DNA from: Ancylostoma caninum
Taxonomy: Eukaryota > Nematoda > Chromadorea > Rhabditida > Ancylostomatidae
Reading direction: 5' to 3'
NCBI GenBank assembly: GCA_037903475.1
Contig: JBAJFG010000145.1
Span: 1 to 64,000 of the forward strand
DNA: 64,000 nucleotides
In this document: positions 49,600-60,200 of the stretch, piece after piece
Layout of the letters: the number at the start of each line of letters is the position of its first letter
Position numbering within the stretch: position 1 is the first letter of the stretch
Translations under genes and position numbers: made by a program
The notes under the pieces: generated by a model
What the model was told of the DNA's origin: nothing
The model's database searches: none
What the model saw: only the letters and a program-made list of their open reading frames with translations

Positions 49600-49720
49600 T
49601 AACCCTATGCTTAAGAATGGGTTTAAGGCTTAGGCTTAGGCTTCACAGGAGTGGCCCCACCCAACTCCCTTTTCACCTAAATTTCTAAGATAAACTACGA
49701 TAAGTGTAAGTGTAAGTAAG
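49600..49720 (+). repeat. SINE tail-like repeat with a short TTAGGC run
   Basis: TTAAGGCTTAGGCTTAGGCTT at about 49622-49642 holds two to three nematode-telomere-type units. At 49687 the GATAAACTACGATAAGTGTA motif found in the tail of the SINE at 49895-50190 appears. Confidence 0.45.
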
Positions 49721-49747
49721 ATTGGACACCATTTGTACGCTGCATCG

Positions 49748-49825
49748 CGTGCGCGCATAGCTCAGTGGGTTGAGCGAATGATCGACGTTGTGGTGGTCAG
49801 GGGATCGAATCCTGCCCTGTGCCCC
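49748..49825 (+). other. tRNA-like sequence (SINE head or tRNA pseudogene)
   Basis: A-box-like TAGCTCAGTGGGTTGAGC forms a D-arm with a four-pair stem. The B box GGATCGAATCC sits in a five-pair T stem (CAGGG/TCCTG), and acceptor-like ends pair mostly (GCGCGCA / TGTGCCC). The anticodon arm does not pair, so a working tRNA is unlikely. Confidence 0.5.
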
Positions 49826-49894
49826 GTTTTGCAAATACATATAGTATGCTGCCTACGACTGCTGCAGTTATCTAACAAACTCCAACATAAAAAG

Positions 49895-50190
49895 TAGCCC
49901 GGATGGCTCAGTGGTTTGAGTGGCAGATTGCAATCTGTCCCTATCGCTGGTTCCACTCCGTTGGAGATCCAGAGTTAAGTATCGCAGTGTTTGGGGTTCA
50001 CTGCTTGGAACGTCCCCCGTGATCTCCTTCGGGTAGTCCAGGAAGGCATCCGGCAACGTTTTGCATAAATTTCGAAGATAAACTACGATAAGTGTAAGTG
50101 TAAGCAATAGTGGAAAACTCTTTCGAAGATAAACTACGATAAGTGTTAAGTGTAAATAATAGTAATAGTGTAAGTAATAGTGAAAAACTC
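49895..50190 (+). mobile_element. tRNA-derived SINE with a possible 5S-like segment and a repeated tail
   Basis: The head has an A-box-like ATGGCTCAGTGGTTTGAG, a CAGATTGCAATCTG anticodon-arm-like hairpin and a B-box-like GGTTCCACTCC. From about 49970, GAGTTAAGTATCGC and CACTGCTTGGA lie at the spacing of the A and C boxes of 5S rRNA genes. The tail repeats TTCGAAGATAAACTACGATAAG-type units (about 50070 and 50124), then AATAGTGTAAG motifs. It lies next to an RTE fragment, the usual class of SINE partner. Confidence 0.55.
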
Positions 50191-51997
50191 CGCCGTAAAG
50201 GACTGCTCCACGAAAGATAAATGACAGCGGTAGAACTACTTCGCAATGGAACAATTTATACGGATTTCAATTATTTCTGAGGATCCCGAATTGGATGAGC
50301 TCTATTATTCAGACGGGATAACTGACGTACTGTGTTCATCTATAGAAGAATAACCGCCATTTTTGTATTCGCGAAGCAGTGTACTATAGCAGAAAATGGA
50401 AGAGTCGGCTTCGCTTATTGTGTATTCAGAAATCTTTCCCCATGAAAATCACAAAAATGAAGAAACGTGAAAGTTGTGACAATGGTCCCCTGCTTTATAG
50501 CCTTAACATATCCACTGCACTCTGTCCACTATGGACTAAAATTGTATTTTCCTTCGTTTTCTCCCAAGCTCGAGGCGCCCATTGCAGTGGCTGCCGGACC
50601 CGAGTGTAAACAAGGTAAGCAACAGAACCTTGAGTACAAGTTGCACATTCCTTCCTCGGCATAATGCATCACTTAAAGCCTCAGGCAGGAATTTCCCTTC
50701 ATAGTTTTCTGGGTTATTGAAGTGACTTGTGATACAGACAAAATCTGGTCTTTGTAACCCCCAATTCAGTGAGAAATCAAAGGTGAAATGCAGTTTTCAT
50801 TGACGGACAACAACTAGCCGATCAAAAGAAGCAGAGAAACGTGAGAATTTTTTATCCGACTTCGAGTATCAATTGTTGCATCATTCGAAGACTTTCATTT
50901 CAAACGCAAAAGCATCTTATGAATCAAATCCTGAATGAAATGAGCATTATTTAGTAAATGATGCAATTTCGAGAAAAATGTTCAACAAACCTGCAAAATT
51001 TCCCATTTAACGTTAGTCTCATCAAATTTTTATCCAAAAAGTAACCGTTGATAAGAAGGGTATGTTCCAAATTAGTGTCCACATCCCGTATTTGGAATTT
51101 GGCATCGAAATGAATATCAATGCGCTGAGATGATGTAGGAAATTGTCTAGAAGAAACACCACTTTAGAGAATACATGCATATGGGCAGTAAACAACTTCT
51201 ATACCGAGATGAGTGAGGGTCAAGAGCACATCTGCATATAGGATACGACTGGTTAGGTTCCATGGCTGTTTTTGTCTGAAAAATCTCCGCTTTCGGATCT
51301 TGGTTCAAAACTGTTCAGGAATTTACCTCTGATTTTGCTGGTCTTCGGATAGGGATATTTTTCCGTAGATTTGCTTCTGCAATAAGGGATTCTGATCGAA
51401 ATTTCATAGGTTGTGTTCAACAATAGAGAAAGAAATCTAGCTCGAGGTCCATCACTTCTCGAATCATAAGTTAACTTTCGTTGCATTTTCAATTAAGTTG
51501 TTATCCAGCAAATTTTGAGTTCACTGGTTCACTTTGATCGAGGGGACAACAGGTTCACTTTGATCGAGGGGAATGTGATAGTCACATGCGGCGGCAATAC
51601 TGAGTGTATATTTGACTAGTGCTTTATTAAGTAAGTGCAAACCAAGCCTGTTGAAACCATATGAAAAGGCATACGCAGCTCACTTTCAGGAGCTGAACCT
51701 TGCACAGTGAGCTAAAGCGCATAAGAATTTCACGCTGGGCCAATACTGCCACAGTTTTGGAACATAGCTCACTAAAGTAACTTACGAAGCCACAAGTTAA
51801 TCTGGAAAAAAACCAGGTAATCTGACTAACATTGGCCGCGCAACTCGTCCAAATCTTGCGCCTTCGCCGCGTCCTTCGCAGTGCGGCGTGACCCATCATT
51901 AACGAGCTGCTCGCAGTCAACCAATCCCAGCGCTCGTCATCCTGCCTGCAGCCCCGCTCCTAATTATAGCGGGTGCAAAGGTCCGTTTCCCAATTTA
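50191..51997. other. Intergenic stretch without recognised features
   Basis: Nothing with recognisable domains or long repeats. A GGTTCACTTTGATCGAGGGG unit is tandemly duplicated near 51529-51571. Confidence 0.5.
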
Positions 51998-52545
51998 TTA
52001 GGTTGGACAATAAGTTTGTACGGTTTTTCTGAGCATTCAGTGTATTTTTACGAAGTGGACTAGTTAAGCATAGGTTTTTTTGAAAGTTAATATCCGTAGC
52101 ACTTCTTCTTCACATCAAGAGCAAGTCCTTGCGAAAAATCTTCTCATAACTCTACGAGCTGTGCGTACAGAACAAAGTGCATGCTCCAGCCCAAAATCGA
52201 CCTCTCTGAAGCACACATCCACCTCTGCACTGTCCTTTCAACAGTAATGGCCTCCACTTAGACAGTGTTTGTTTGTTTCCCACCAGTATGAGCTGCATCT
52301 GTTATACTATTGTAGAGGAACAGTTGGAGGTGGTGTCGGAGGCGTACGCTCTTGTCGAATTGGAGGGTAACATTTAATGCGACAGAAAATGAGTAGTAGC
52401 GGGAATTAGGGAGATTGGTAATAATATTCGTAAAGAGCAAAACAAGAGCTACACGATGACCTATGATAGGCTATCAAACTTGGTTTGAATCCTCGTAAAA
52501 ATTGAGTTGAAAAAAAAAACCGCACAAACTTATTGTGCAACCTAA
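51998..52545. mobile_element. Non-autonomous mariner-like element, about 548 bp
   Basis: The left end starts TTAGGTTGGACAATAAGTTT after a TA, and the right end is the inverse form ending AAACTTATTGTGCAACCTAA. TTAGGTTG ends are typical of mariner elements. The interior has no intact transposase frame. Confidence 0.7.
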
Positions 52546-52974
52546 GATATTCATTTGGAGTAAACATTTGGTACCTTTCGAATTTGTGAACAATGTAATT
52601 CAACCGGTAGTGGCAATTTATAACAAAAGAATCCATAATTTTCAAGTGATTTACCACTGCCACGAGGAGAGAGCAGCCGCGGATCAACTGGTGCCGATGT
52701 GATGTCGCTTGGACCGGCAGCTGAAAAGTTGCTAAAGAGCCCTCAAAACAAATACTTCTCAATTACATCTATATAAGGGTAATGTAATAGCTACAATGGT
52801 TTTTATCCCATTAGAAAACTCACAAGTTAGTGCAAGAGGCGAATCCTGTGGAGCATTCCCACTCATGTTCAGCGATGAAGGTGTTATCGTTCTATTGCAC
52901 CTAAAACATGATGGGAAGTAACATGGCGGCACCTAACAGCCATGTCATTCGCTTCTGCAACGTACTACGAAAAT
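52546..52974. other. Intergenic stretch without recognised features
   Basis: AT-rich sequence between the mariner-like element and the TGAA array. No supported ORF. Confidence 0.5.
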
Positions 52975-53132
52975 ATGAATGAATGAATGAATGAATGAAT
53001 GAGTGAATGGATGGATGAATGAATGAATGAATGAATGAATGAATGAATGAATGAATGAATGAATGAATGGATGGATGGATGGATGAATGAATGAATGAAT
53101 GAATGAATGAATGAATGAATGAATGAATGAAT
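52975..53132 (+). repeat. (TGAA)n tetranucleotide array
   Basis: About 39 units of TGAA with TGGA and TGAG interruptions. The reverse-strand Ile-His-Ser-Phe ORFs across it are artefacts. Confidence 0.95.
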
Positions 53133-53133
53133 A

Positions 53134-53563
53134 GGCACTATTCCCCACATTAGGGGCTCCAAATTTTCGGAAAAATTTTTCCGCCTAAACTTTGTTTAGG
53201 AGGGGTAATCGAGATGCTGAACACGAATACCGTATTCATTTTGTACCGTAACCCCAATTATGCAGAATTATGGTAGGTGTGCTGTAGATACAGTATCTCA
53301 CAAAATCTTCTCAAATTTTACGTAGTGTTCTAGGCGCTGATCACGATTATCAAGATTATTTTGTGTGACACCTTCGTTTTCTACCCATGATCGACATTTT
53401 CTCCCAATTTACTAACATATACCTACCGTACCCCCGCAAAAACGGGGCTACGGTACAAAACGGATACCATATTCGTGTTCAGCACCTCAAATACCCTCCT
53501 ATACAAAGTTTCCGCGAAAATTTTCTTTCGAAAATGTTGGGACCCCTAATGTGGAATAGTGCC
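53134..53563. mobile_element. Foldback element inside a TGAA array
   Basis: GGCACTATTCCCCACATTAG at the left and CTAATGTGGAATAGTGCC at the right are inverse ends. Inner segments GCTGAACACGAATACCGTAT and ATACCATATTCGTGTTCAGC also pair. The element abuts TGAA arrays of the same orientation on both sides (52975-53132, 53569-53652), as if inserted into the microsatellite. Confidence 0.75.
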
Positions 53564-53568
53564 AAAAA

Positions 53569-53670
53569 TGAATGAATGAATGGGATGAATGAATGAATGA
53601 ATGAATGAATGAATGAATGAATGAATGAATGAATGAATGAATGAATGAATGAGTGAACGGGATGAACGAA

Positions 53671-53701
<31 letters not shown>

Positions 53702-53702
53702 G
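53569..53702 (+). repeat. (TGAA)n followed by (TAAA)n arrays
   Basis: TGAA units run to about 53655, then a GGGATGAACGAA spacer, then eight or so TAAA units to 53701. It ends 27 bp from the stop codon of the minus-strand repeat-protein gene. Confidence 0.95.
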
Positions 53703-53727
53703 TGGATGGATGGATGAATCGTGAGAC

Positions 53728-54288
53728 TCACTTTTCGCACTTTCTACAGACCACCCTCTCATGCGGTTCTTTCTCTGGTTTCATTGGCATCCTTGAAGCA
53801 CTACTGCATGCTGTGTTCGCCCCAACTGAAGGTGTTCTCAGAGATTCGCTCTTCACTCTCAAACTCGATGCACTGGGCGTACATAAACTCGGAATTTTCT
53901 TCCCTAATGATCTGCTACTGGATGATGTGCGAGGCTTCGGTGTTTCTGTTCTTGCAGTACCTAAGTCTGCAATCTCTTCAGCCGACTGCGATTTTGATTC
54001 AACTCTTTTCTTTCTTGGTGGCTTCGCTTTCTTCAGTTTTGCAGATGTCTTGAACCCTCTTTTGGATGGCGAGACTGCTTCTCCATAAGAGGAAGCAGCC
54101 ATTTTCAAGGATTGAGATTTACTTTCCGTGGAACTCTGCTCAGTCTTCCTCTCATCTATCGATCCTGATTTGTCCAATCCTTCTGCTGATTCTCTCACTT
54201 TTTGCTGTTTCGGTTCTGTGGATTCTTTGCTACCTTCTCCGGTTATGTTGCTGGACGGTTTTTCTGGCTCACCATTCATGGACTGATC
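53728..54288 (-). CDS. Repeat-protein gene, terminal exon
   Basis: After acceptor tttttcag the exon starts DQSMNGEPEKPSS. It is Ser/Lys/Glu-rich without the repeated module and ends VVCRKCEK before TGA. The Cys pair (CRKC) near the terminus is the only notable motif. Confidence 0.65.
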   Translation of the reverse strand, partial: DQSMNGEPEKPSSNITGEGSKESTEPKQQKVRESAEGLDKSGSIDERKTEQSSTESKSQSLKMAASSYGEAVSPSKRGFKTSAKLKKAKPPRKKRVESKSQSAEEIADLGTARTETPKPRTSSSSRSLGKKIPSLCTPSASSLRVKSESLRTPSVGANTACSSASRMPMKPEKEPHERVVCRKCEK

Positions 54289-57200
54289 CTGAAAAACGAG
54301 TTGTCGAAGCTATCAGTTTTGTCAAACGTGCCTCTTTCTAGTTCTAGCGAATGATTATTTTTATCCGAACACTTTTGACACATCCTCTAAATCCCTCACA
54401 TCTAATCGGCAATCGTTTGAAAGAAGTCGGAGATATTTTTGTACGTTCTTGAATGGAGCATTAAACTAACATACCTCTTCTGCCTTTTTCTTTCTTGCTT
54501 TTTCACCTTCGATGGCAAACTTTAGCGAGGCTTCGAGCCATGACTCAGTCTTCCCTGGTGGGCGGAAACCGTTACGTTTCTTCAGCTTTTTTCCTAATGG
54601 CTTATGCGGCCTGTGGATAATGCGCACCCTCTCTTTCCTCTGAAAAGGTCTGCCCATCTGAGGAGCCTCCCTCATCTGAGGAAGCGCTGAGGGTGGTCCT
54701 GTCGAATGGTCAATTAGAGCCGTGCGAGACTCGGCATCTAAGGCCGGTGGCAAAAAGTCTGCCTCCTTCGGTCCCTTTTCCAAATGTCCCGCTACTTCTT
54801 CTTGTTTCTTCATGATATTGGTAATGTGAGGTGTTTGCCCGGGATTCGTGGTAAACTCTTTTGCCAGCACTTTCCCAGCATCGAACTGTTTCATCGTCTC
54901 TCTGGACTGCTTGATGTTTTCTCTTTTTTGCCGGATCTGAAAAGATTGCTCTGATTGAAACTATCGGCGAATATGCTGCGCGAGCCGCTATAGTTCTGAG
55001 GTGCTAGTAATCCTCCCACGTTCATCACAACATGCAAGAGCGAGGATAGTGACAGTTCAAACCCTTAAGTGACCGGGGATCCGAGCCCTCATGCTCGCAT
55101 CTCTGCTGCGCGCATGCTTTACGCTATAGCACATGATGTACCCGATACACTACATATAATGACCAAGTGGATCATAGAGAGTGGGTGACATCATGTACAT
55201 CTCACCGTTGCTTAGGGGAAGATCGGCCTTTCTATCAGCTGCACCGATAAGATAATGAGATTACAAAGTCATGAGGGACTTTCTTTTTTCTAATTTCTCT
55301 ATTATACAAAACAGTGGTGGTGAACAAGATTGGTGAAATTTTGGGTCAGAGAACATTCAGCAAGTTTTAGCTCAGGTAGACAATGCATTATCTATGCCTT
55401 AAAGATGAGAAATGCTTTTGTAACTCCTTTTACGTGCGCCAACATCTGTGCATGATAACATAGTGGTAGTGCAGGCTGCTCTTACGTGTACGATAAAGGG
55501 TTCGATCCCTAATAAGGTGAAGCCGCTACAGCGTCTTGTTTTTCTCCGCATAGGTCCTAGCAACGCGTGTGTCAGGTAGCATGAAATTTACGCAGAAAAC
55601 ATTTTAACGTTACGAACTAGCGTAACGAACCGTTACGAGCTCGATCATGCACGAGGGTATGAACTTCGAGACACTCTGCGTATCGCGACTTCTGGTAGTA
55701 TTTCCTCCGCGCCCTGAAGTTCATGACTTTGCGACAGTTTGACAACCTCCCAACAACGTGACACGCCCACAACACCTTCTAGTTGCCCCGCTCTAGCGTG
55801 TATATATTAGCATGCGGTTCGGTGCGAATCTGGCGCACCCCGTCTCGAGCCAACGTCGTGACATGTTCCAACCATGTTGTTACGACATGAGGGTTAGGTG
55901 GTTACTGCTAGCTCTGGTGCACCGTTATTGCTTGACAAGAGCTTTCCGTTTTAGCCTCTTTGTATTTATTGCTTAGCATTAGCGAAAATTCAACAATGTA
56001 AAGGTCATTTGATATAACATGCCTAACCTGATCTAGCGTCCCAACTCTCTGAGCGGGTTTTCTTTTCACCTTTCTTCCAGCGATAGCATATGGACTAACT
56101 ATGTTCAAATATGACTCTGATCTTTCTGGTAGCGGCATTTCCCTTTCCTCTGCTTCTATCTTCTTCTTCTTTGCTTTTTTCGACGATGACTTTTTAGTTG
56201 GTTTTTTCCTCGCCGACTTTTTAGATGCGTACCCAGCTCCATCGGATTTTGTCGACGATATCGGTGTGCGCTCATCCTTAGTTGAGACTGAACCTGATAC
56301 TTCATCTTTAGTCGATGATTCACCAGTGCCTTCGCTAGAGTCACTCTTAACTTTGAGTTCATCGGGGATCTTGTACTTCGGCTTTAAATACTTCGGGGTG
56401 GCTGGATTGGTGTACTTCTTACTACTTCTTTTCTCCGCATCCTGCTCTTTCATAGCCTTCCTGGATTCTCTAATATTATCTCTTGCTTGTCGAATCTGAA
56501 TTGCTGTTTTGGAAGAGTTACATAGATGAGATTTTTAGATGATCACATAAGGAAATGTGTTGGTATGGCCATGTTAGATTCAATTCATAGTTTTGGTATA
56601 ATCCGTTTAAACGGCAATATTGAGTAGTTGTGCCTCTCGCCTGTCTCTTCTAATACGGCACTATTTCTCCCCTTCTCTCTTTCTCTACTATCTTGACAAC
56701 TATGTTCCCTGGTGAAACACTCCAGGGATTCGATCAGCGATATGATTTACATCTAACTTCTAGATAGGTAAAAAGTTTCGAGAAATGACTGCTGAGACCC
56801 CCACTCCCTCAAAAACGAAATATGAAGTCGAAATCAGCATCATAACGGCCACTAGGGCAGAACTTTTAGTGGAGTTCACTGAATTCCTCCAGCTACAATG
56901 GACGTCAATGGCGGCGGCCCATCCGCGGCCTTGAGAAGGACGCCGCGCAGCCGCGCCGCACACGCCATAGCCGATGACTTCTGTTGTTATGCTAGTTCTA
57001 GCAACTTTTCTATCCGTTTTAGTGATTTCCGACCGAATCGGGTAAAAAAGCGCCTAGGAATAGCATTCCGGCTGCAGACGACACCGATACTTATGCGCGC
57101 GCAGCGGTTGCGCGGCGTCCTTCTCGAAGTCGCGGATAGGACACCGTCATTGACTTCCATTGTACATACGTGAGCAATAGAGAGGGGGAGGGGGCATTTT

Positions 57201-60200
57201 ACACGTTATTTACGCAGAAGATTTTGCAAAATTTCTTCCGTCGCTCTTCATTTAGTTGTACGCCTGAGGCACTAAGCACTTAGTACAAACTAGCTCTATG
57301 ACACTATCCGTACTTCTCCTTTGCAGTCAGCAGCAACCTAACTCTAACATTTTCCGAATGAATGTCGTACGCGCTAGTTCAAGAAATATTATTTTCGGCG
57401 GCGTCATGCAATTTTTTTTCATTTTTCTGCAAGCTACGTTGACGGACCTGTTTCTTCCCTTTTTTCCTTCCGGCAATTGCATAGTGCAGTGAATGCTCCA
57501 GGTACGACTCAGATTTGCCCGCTTCAACAAAGGGTTCGTGCTTTTTCTTCTTCTTGTGCCTTTTCCCACTTGGTGGAGTTTTACGGTGAATTGCTTTGCC
57601 GAGCAAAGACGAGTGCGAAGACGTGTACTGCAGTGTACTTGGTGGGGATGGTGCTTTCGTTTCCTTTTTCGGAAGTTCTATTTCAATAGGAACTTCTGCT
57701 GACGGTACACCCCAAGGAGGTAGGTTACGCGGGGAGTCCTTCGGAGGCGACGAAGATCTAGCAGTTGTAATGGATTCGGTTGTGGAGCTGCTTTCTGACT
57801 TTTTCTTAGCAGCCTTCAATTTAGCTGATTTTGTTGACTTGCTTGATTCGCTGGGCTCTTCTTCTCTTCTAACTTTCAGCTCATCAGGGATGTCATATTT
57901 GGGCTTCAAATACCGCGGGATGACGGGATTTGTGTACAGCGTTTCTGCCCTCTTCTTCTTGTCGTGTTTTTTCATCGCTTTCCTGGACTCCTTTATATGT
58001 GCTCTGGCTTCTCCAATCTGTGATGAGTAGAGTTAATTACAACGCTATTAAAACCGAAATAAACATCTTCCGAATGTACCTAAGGGAGTTTTTTTTTTTA
58101 AATCACGAAGTAAACGTGAAAAACAGTATGGATTTGAGTAGTAGTTTTGCAAAAAGTACTTATCGTTCTACATATTCTCCTAAATCTTGGAAAAACGCCA
58201 ACTCTTTCTCTCTAGTGCAAAATCTTGCAATCAACATCTCTTCACGTACATTCTTTATTTCTTCCTCGTACAATTCATCCTTCTCTTTGTAAGATTCCTG
58301 AAATGGTTCTTGCAGAGGAACTGTGCGAAATTAGGGCTGCAACCCAAAACGAGACCTCTTTTGTTGGATGGCTTGTCTAACGTGATATGTAGGTTAGACT
58401 TGGAAGCTGTTAAATGGTGAACAGGAGCTCAGAATTCCACGCCAGTGATTTCCCATCATGTGCAAGAATGTTCAAGTAGCCAAGCGGTTGGAGAGCAGGC
58501 CAGATCGTAGTACAGAACCATGAGTGGTTGGTTTGATGGTTGGTATCCCATCCATGCCTTCTTCTATATAATAGCTTGCAAACTTTCATTTTTAACTTTA
58601 GGAGATGGTAAGTCAAAATTTGAGGCAATTCGTTCTGTATTAGGCCTAATTCAACACCCGATAAAGATTTGGCCCAATGTATCCATAGAATGGAATTAAT
58701 CACGCTAATATGACATGACGTGTTTGAAGCCGTACAAACAAGAACAATGGCCACAAACAGTGATTCAAATGCTGTTGCAACCGGTGCAATCATATTTCAA
58801 TGCAAAGATCAAGAAAGAAGCTTGGACAAACTTGGACAGAATGTAAGGAATGTCGTGGATTTATATTTGCACATCTTATTCCCTTTCGTAGATGACGGAG
58901 TATCCATGGAAAAAACGGAAAACAGGAACACTGGATGAGCGTTCACAATTCTTTAGAAGCTCCAGACCTTATTTCCTTTTATTTACTTGTTTATTTATTT
59001 ATTTACTCATCTAATTCGTTTATTCATTCATTCATTCATTCATTCATTCATTCATTCATTCATTCATTCATTCATTCATTCATTCATTCATTCATTCATT
59101 CATTCATTCTCTCTTATGTACACCCCCTCGTCGCTGTGCCTGTACCATAACGTCCGACCTGCCGTAAAGCTGCGCGTGTAAGACTCGCACATGAGTATCA
59201 TGATGAGAAAATCATTGAAGTTTAATTCCAAGCTTCCGTTGCCATTAAATAGATTGCAAGTGCAACATACAACATGGCGTTTATTTGGGTTCTCCAACCA
59301 CATAGGTCTAGATTTGGATTGGCAGCTAAAGTTCCTTCAATTCTCTTGTTAGTTTTCTCAAGGAGAGATTTCTACAAAGTGTACTGGTAACAGTGATCTA
59401 TTTTTAAAGGTGTGATTCCTAGGAAATTAGTGGTATGTTGCATTATGAGCGAGAACAGGGCGGTGCCGATGGTGCCGATGGTGTATGATTGCTCCTTTCC
59501 AAAAATCTTCCCGTCTTCAGTGTCAACTCGTCCCTTGTTTGCTCATAATCACATGATGGAATGAAAAATTTACCACGTTTTCGCTCATTATACAACAAAC
59601 CCTCTCTATGCTGGTTGGAAAATGATTTCAACCAGGTGAACCTTCAAAAACAGGTAAAAACAAACGAACCTGCTTTTTCCCTTTTTTCCGCCCCGCAATT
59701 GCATATTGCAGTTGATGTTCTAGATAGGACTCGGATTTGCCTGCCTCTACAAATTGTTCGTGTTTTTTCTTCTTCTTATGTCTTTTTCCACTTGGTGGAG
59801 TCCTACGGTGGATCGCTTTTCCAAGTAACGACGACTGTGAAGACGAGTACTGTAACGTACTCGGTGGAGATGGTGCCTTTCTTTCTTTCTTCGGAAGCTC
59901 TACTTCAATGGGAACTTCTGCTGACGGAACCCCCCAAGGTGGTAGATCACGTGGTGAGTACTTTGGAGGGGACAAAGCTTTCTTAGGCGTTTTCACCTTC
60001 TTCGCTTTTGCTGATGTGCTCGACTCGGTGGATTTATCGGCACTCTCCCATTGTTTTTCTGCAGCAGTTTTCTTCGGCGTTCTGGCCTTTTTAGCCTTTT
60101 TAGATCCACTCGACTCAGTTGACTCATCAGCTTTCTCCAGTTCCCCCTTTTTCTTTCCGTTCTTTGCTTTCCTCACCTTTCCTGATTTGCTCGATTCGGG

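Noticed and set aside
49622..49642. Telomere (TTAGGC run)
   Set aside because: Only two to three units; too short for a telomere or a meaningful interstitial array. Recorded only as part of a SINE-like tail.
49748..49825. Functional tRNA gene
   Set aside because: D and T arms are acceptable but the anticodon arm does not pair, and the neighbouring sequence is SINE-like.
52945..53762. Reverse-strand Ile-His-Ser-Phe repeat ORFs, and similar ones at 58935-59181
   Set aside because: Translations of TGAA/ATTC microsatellites.
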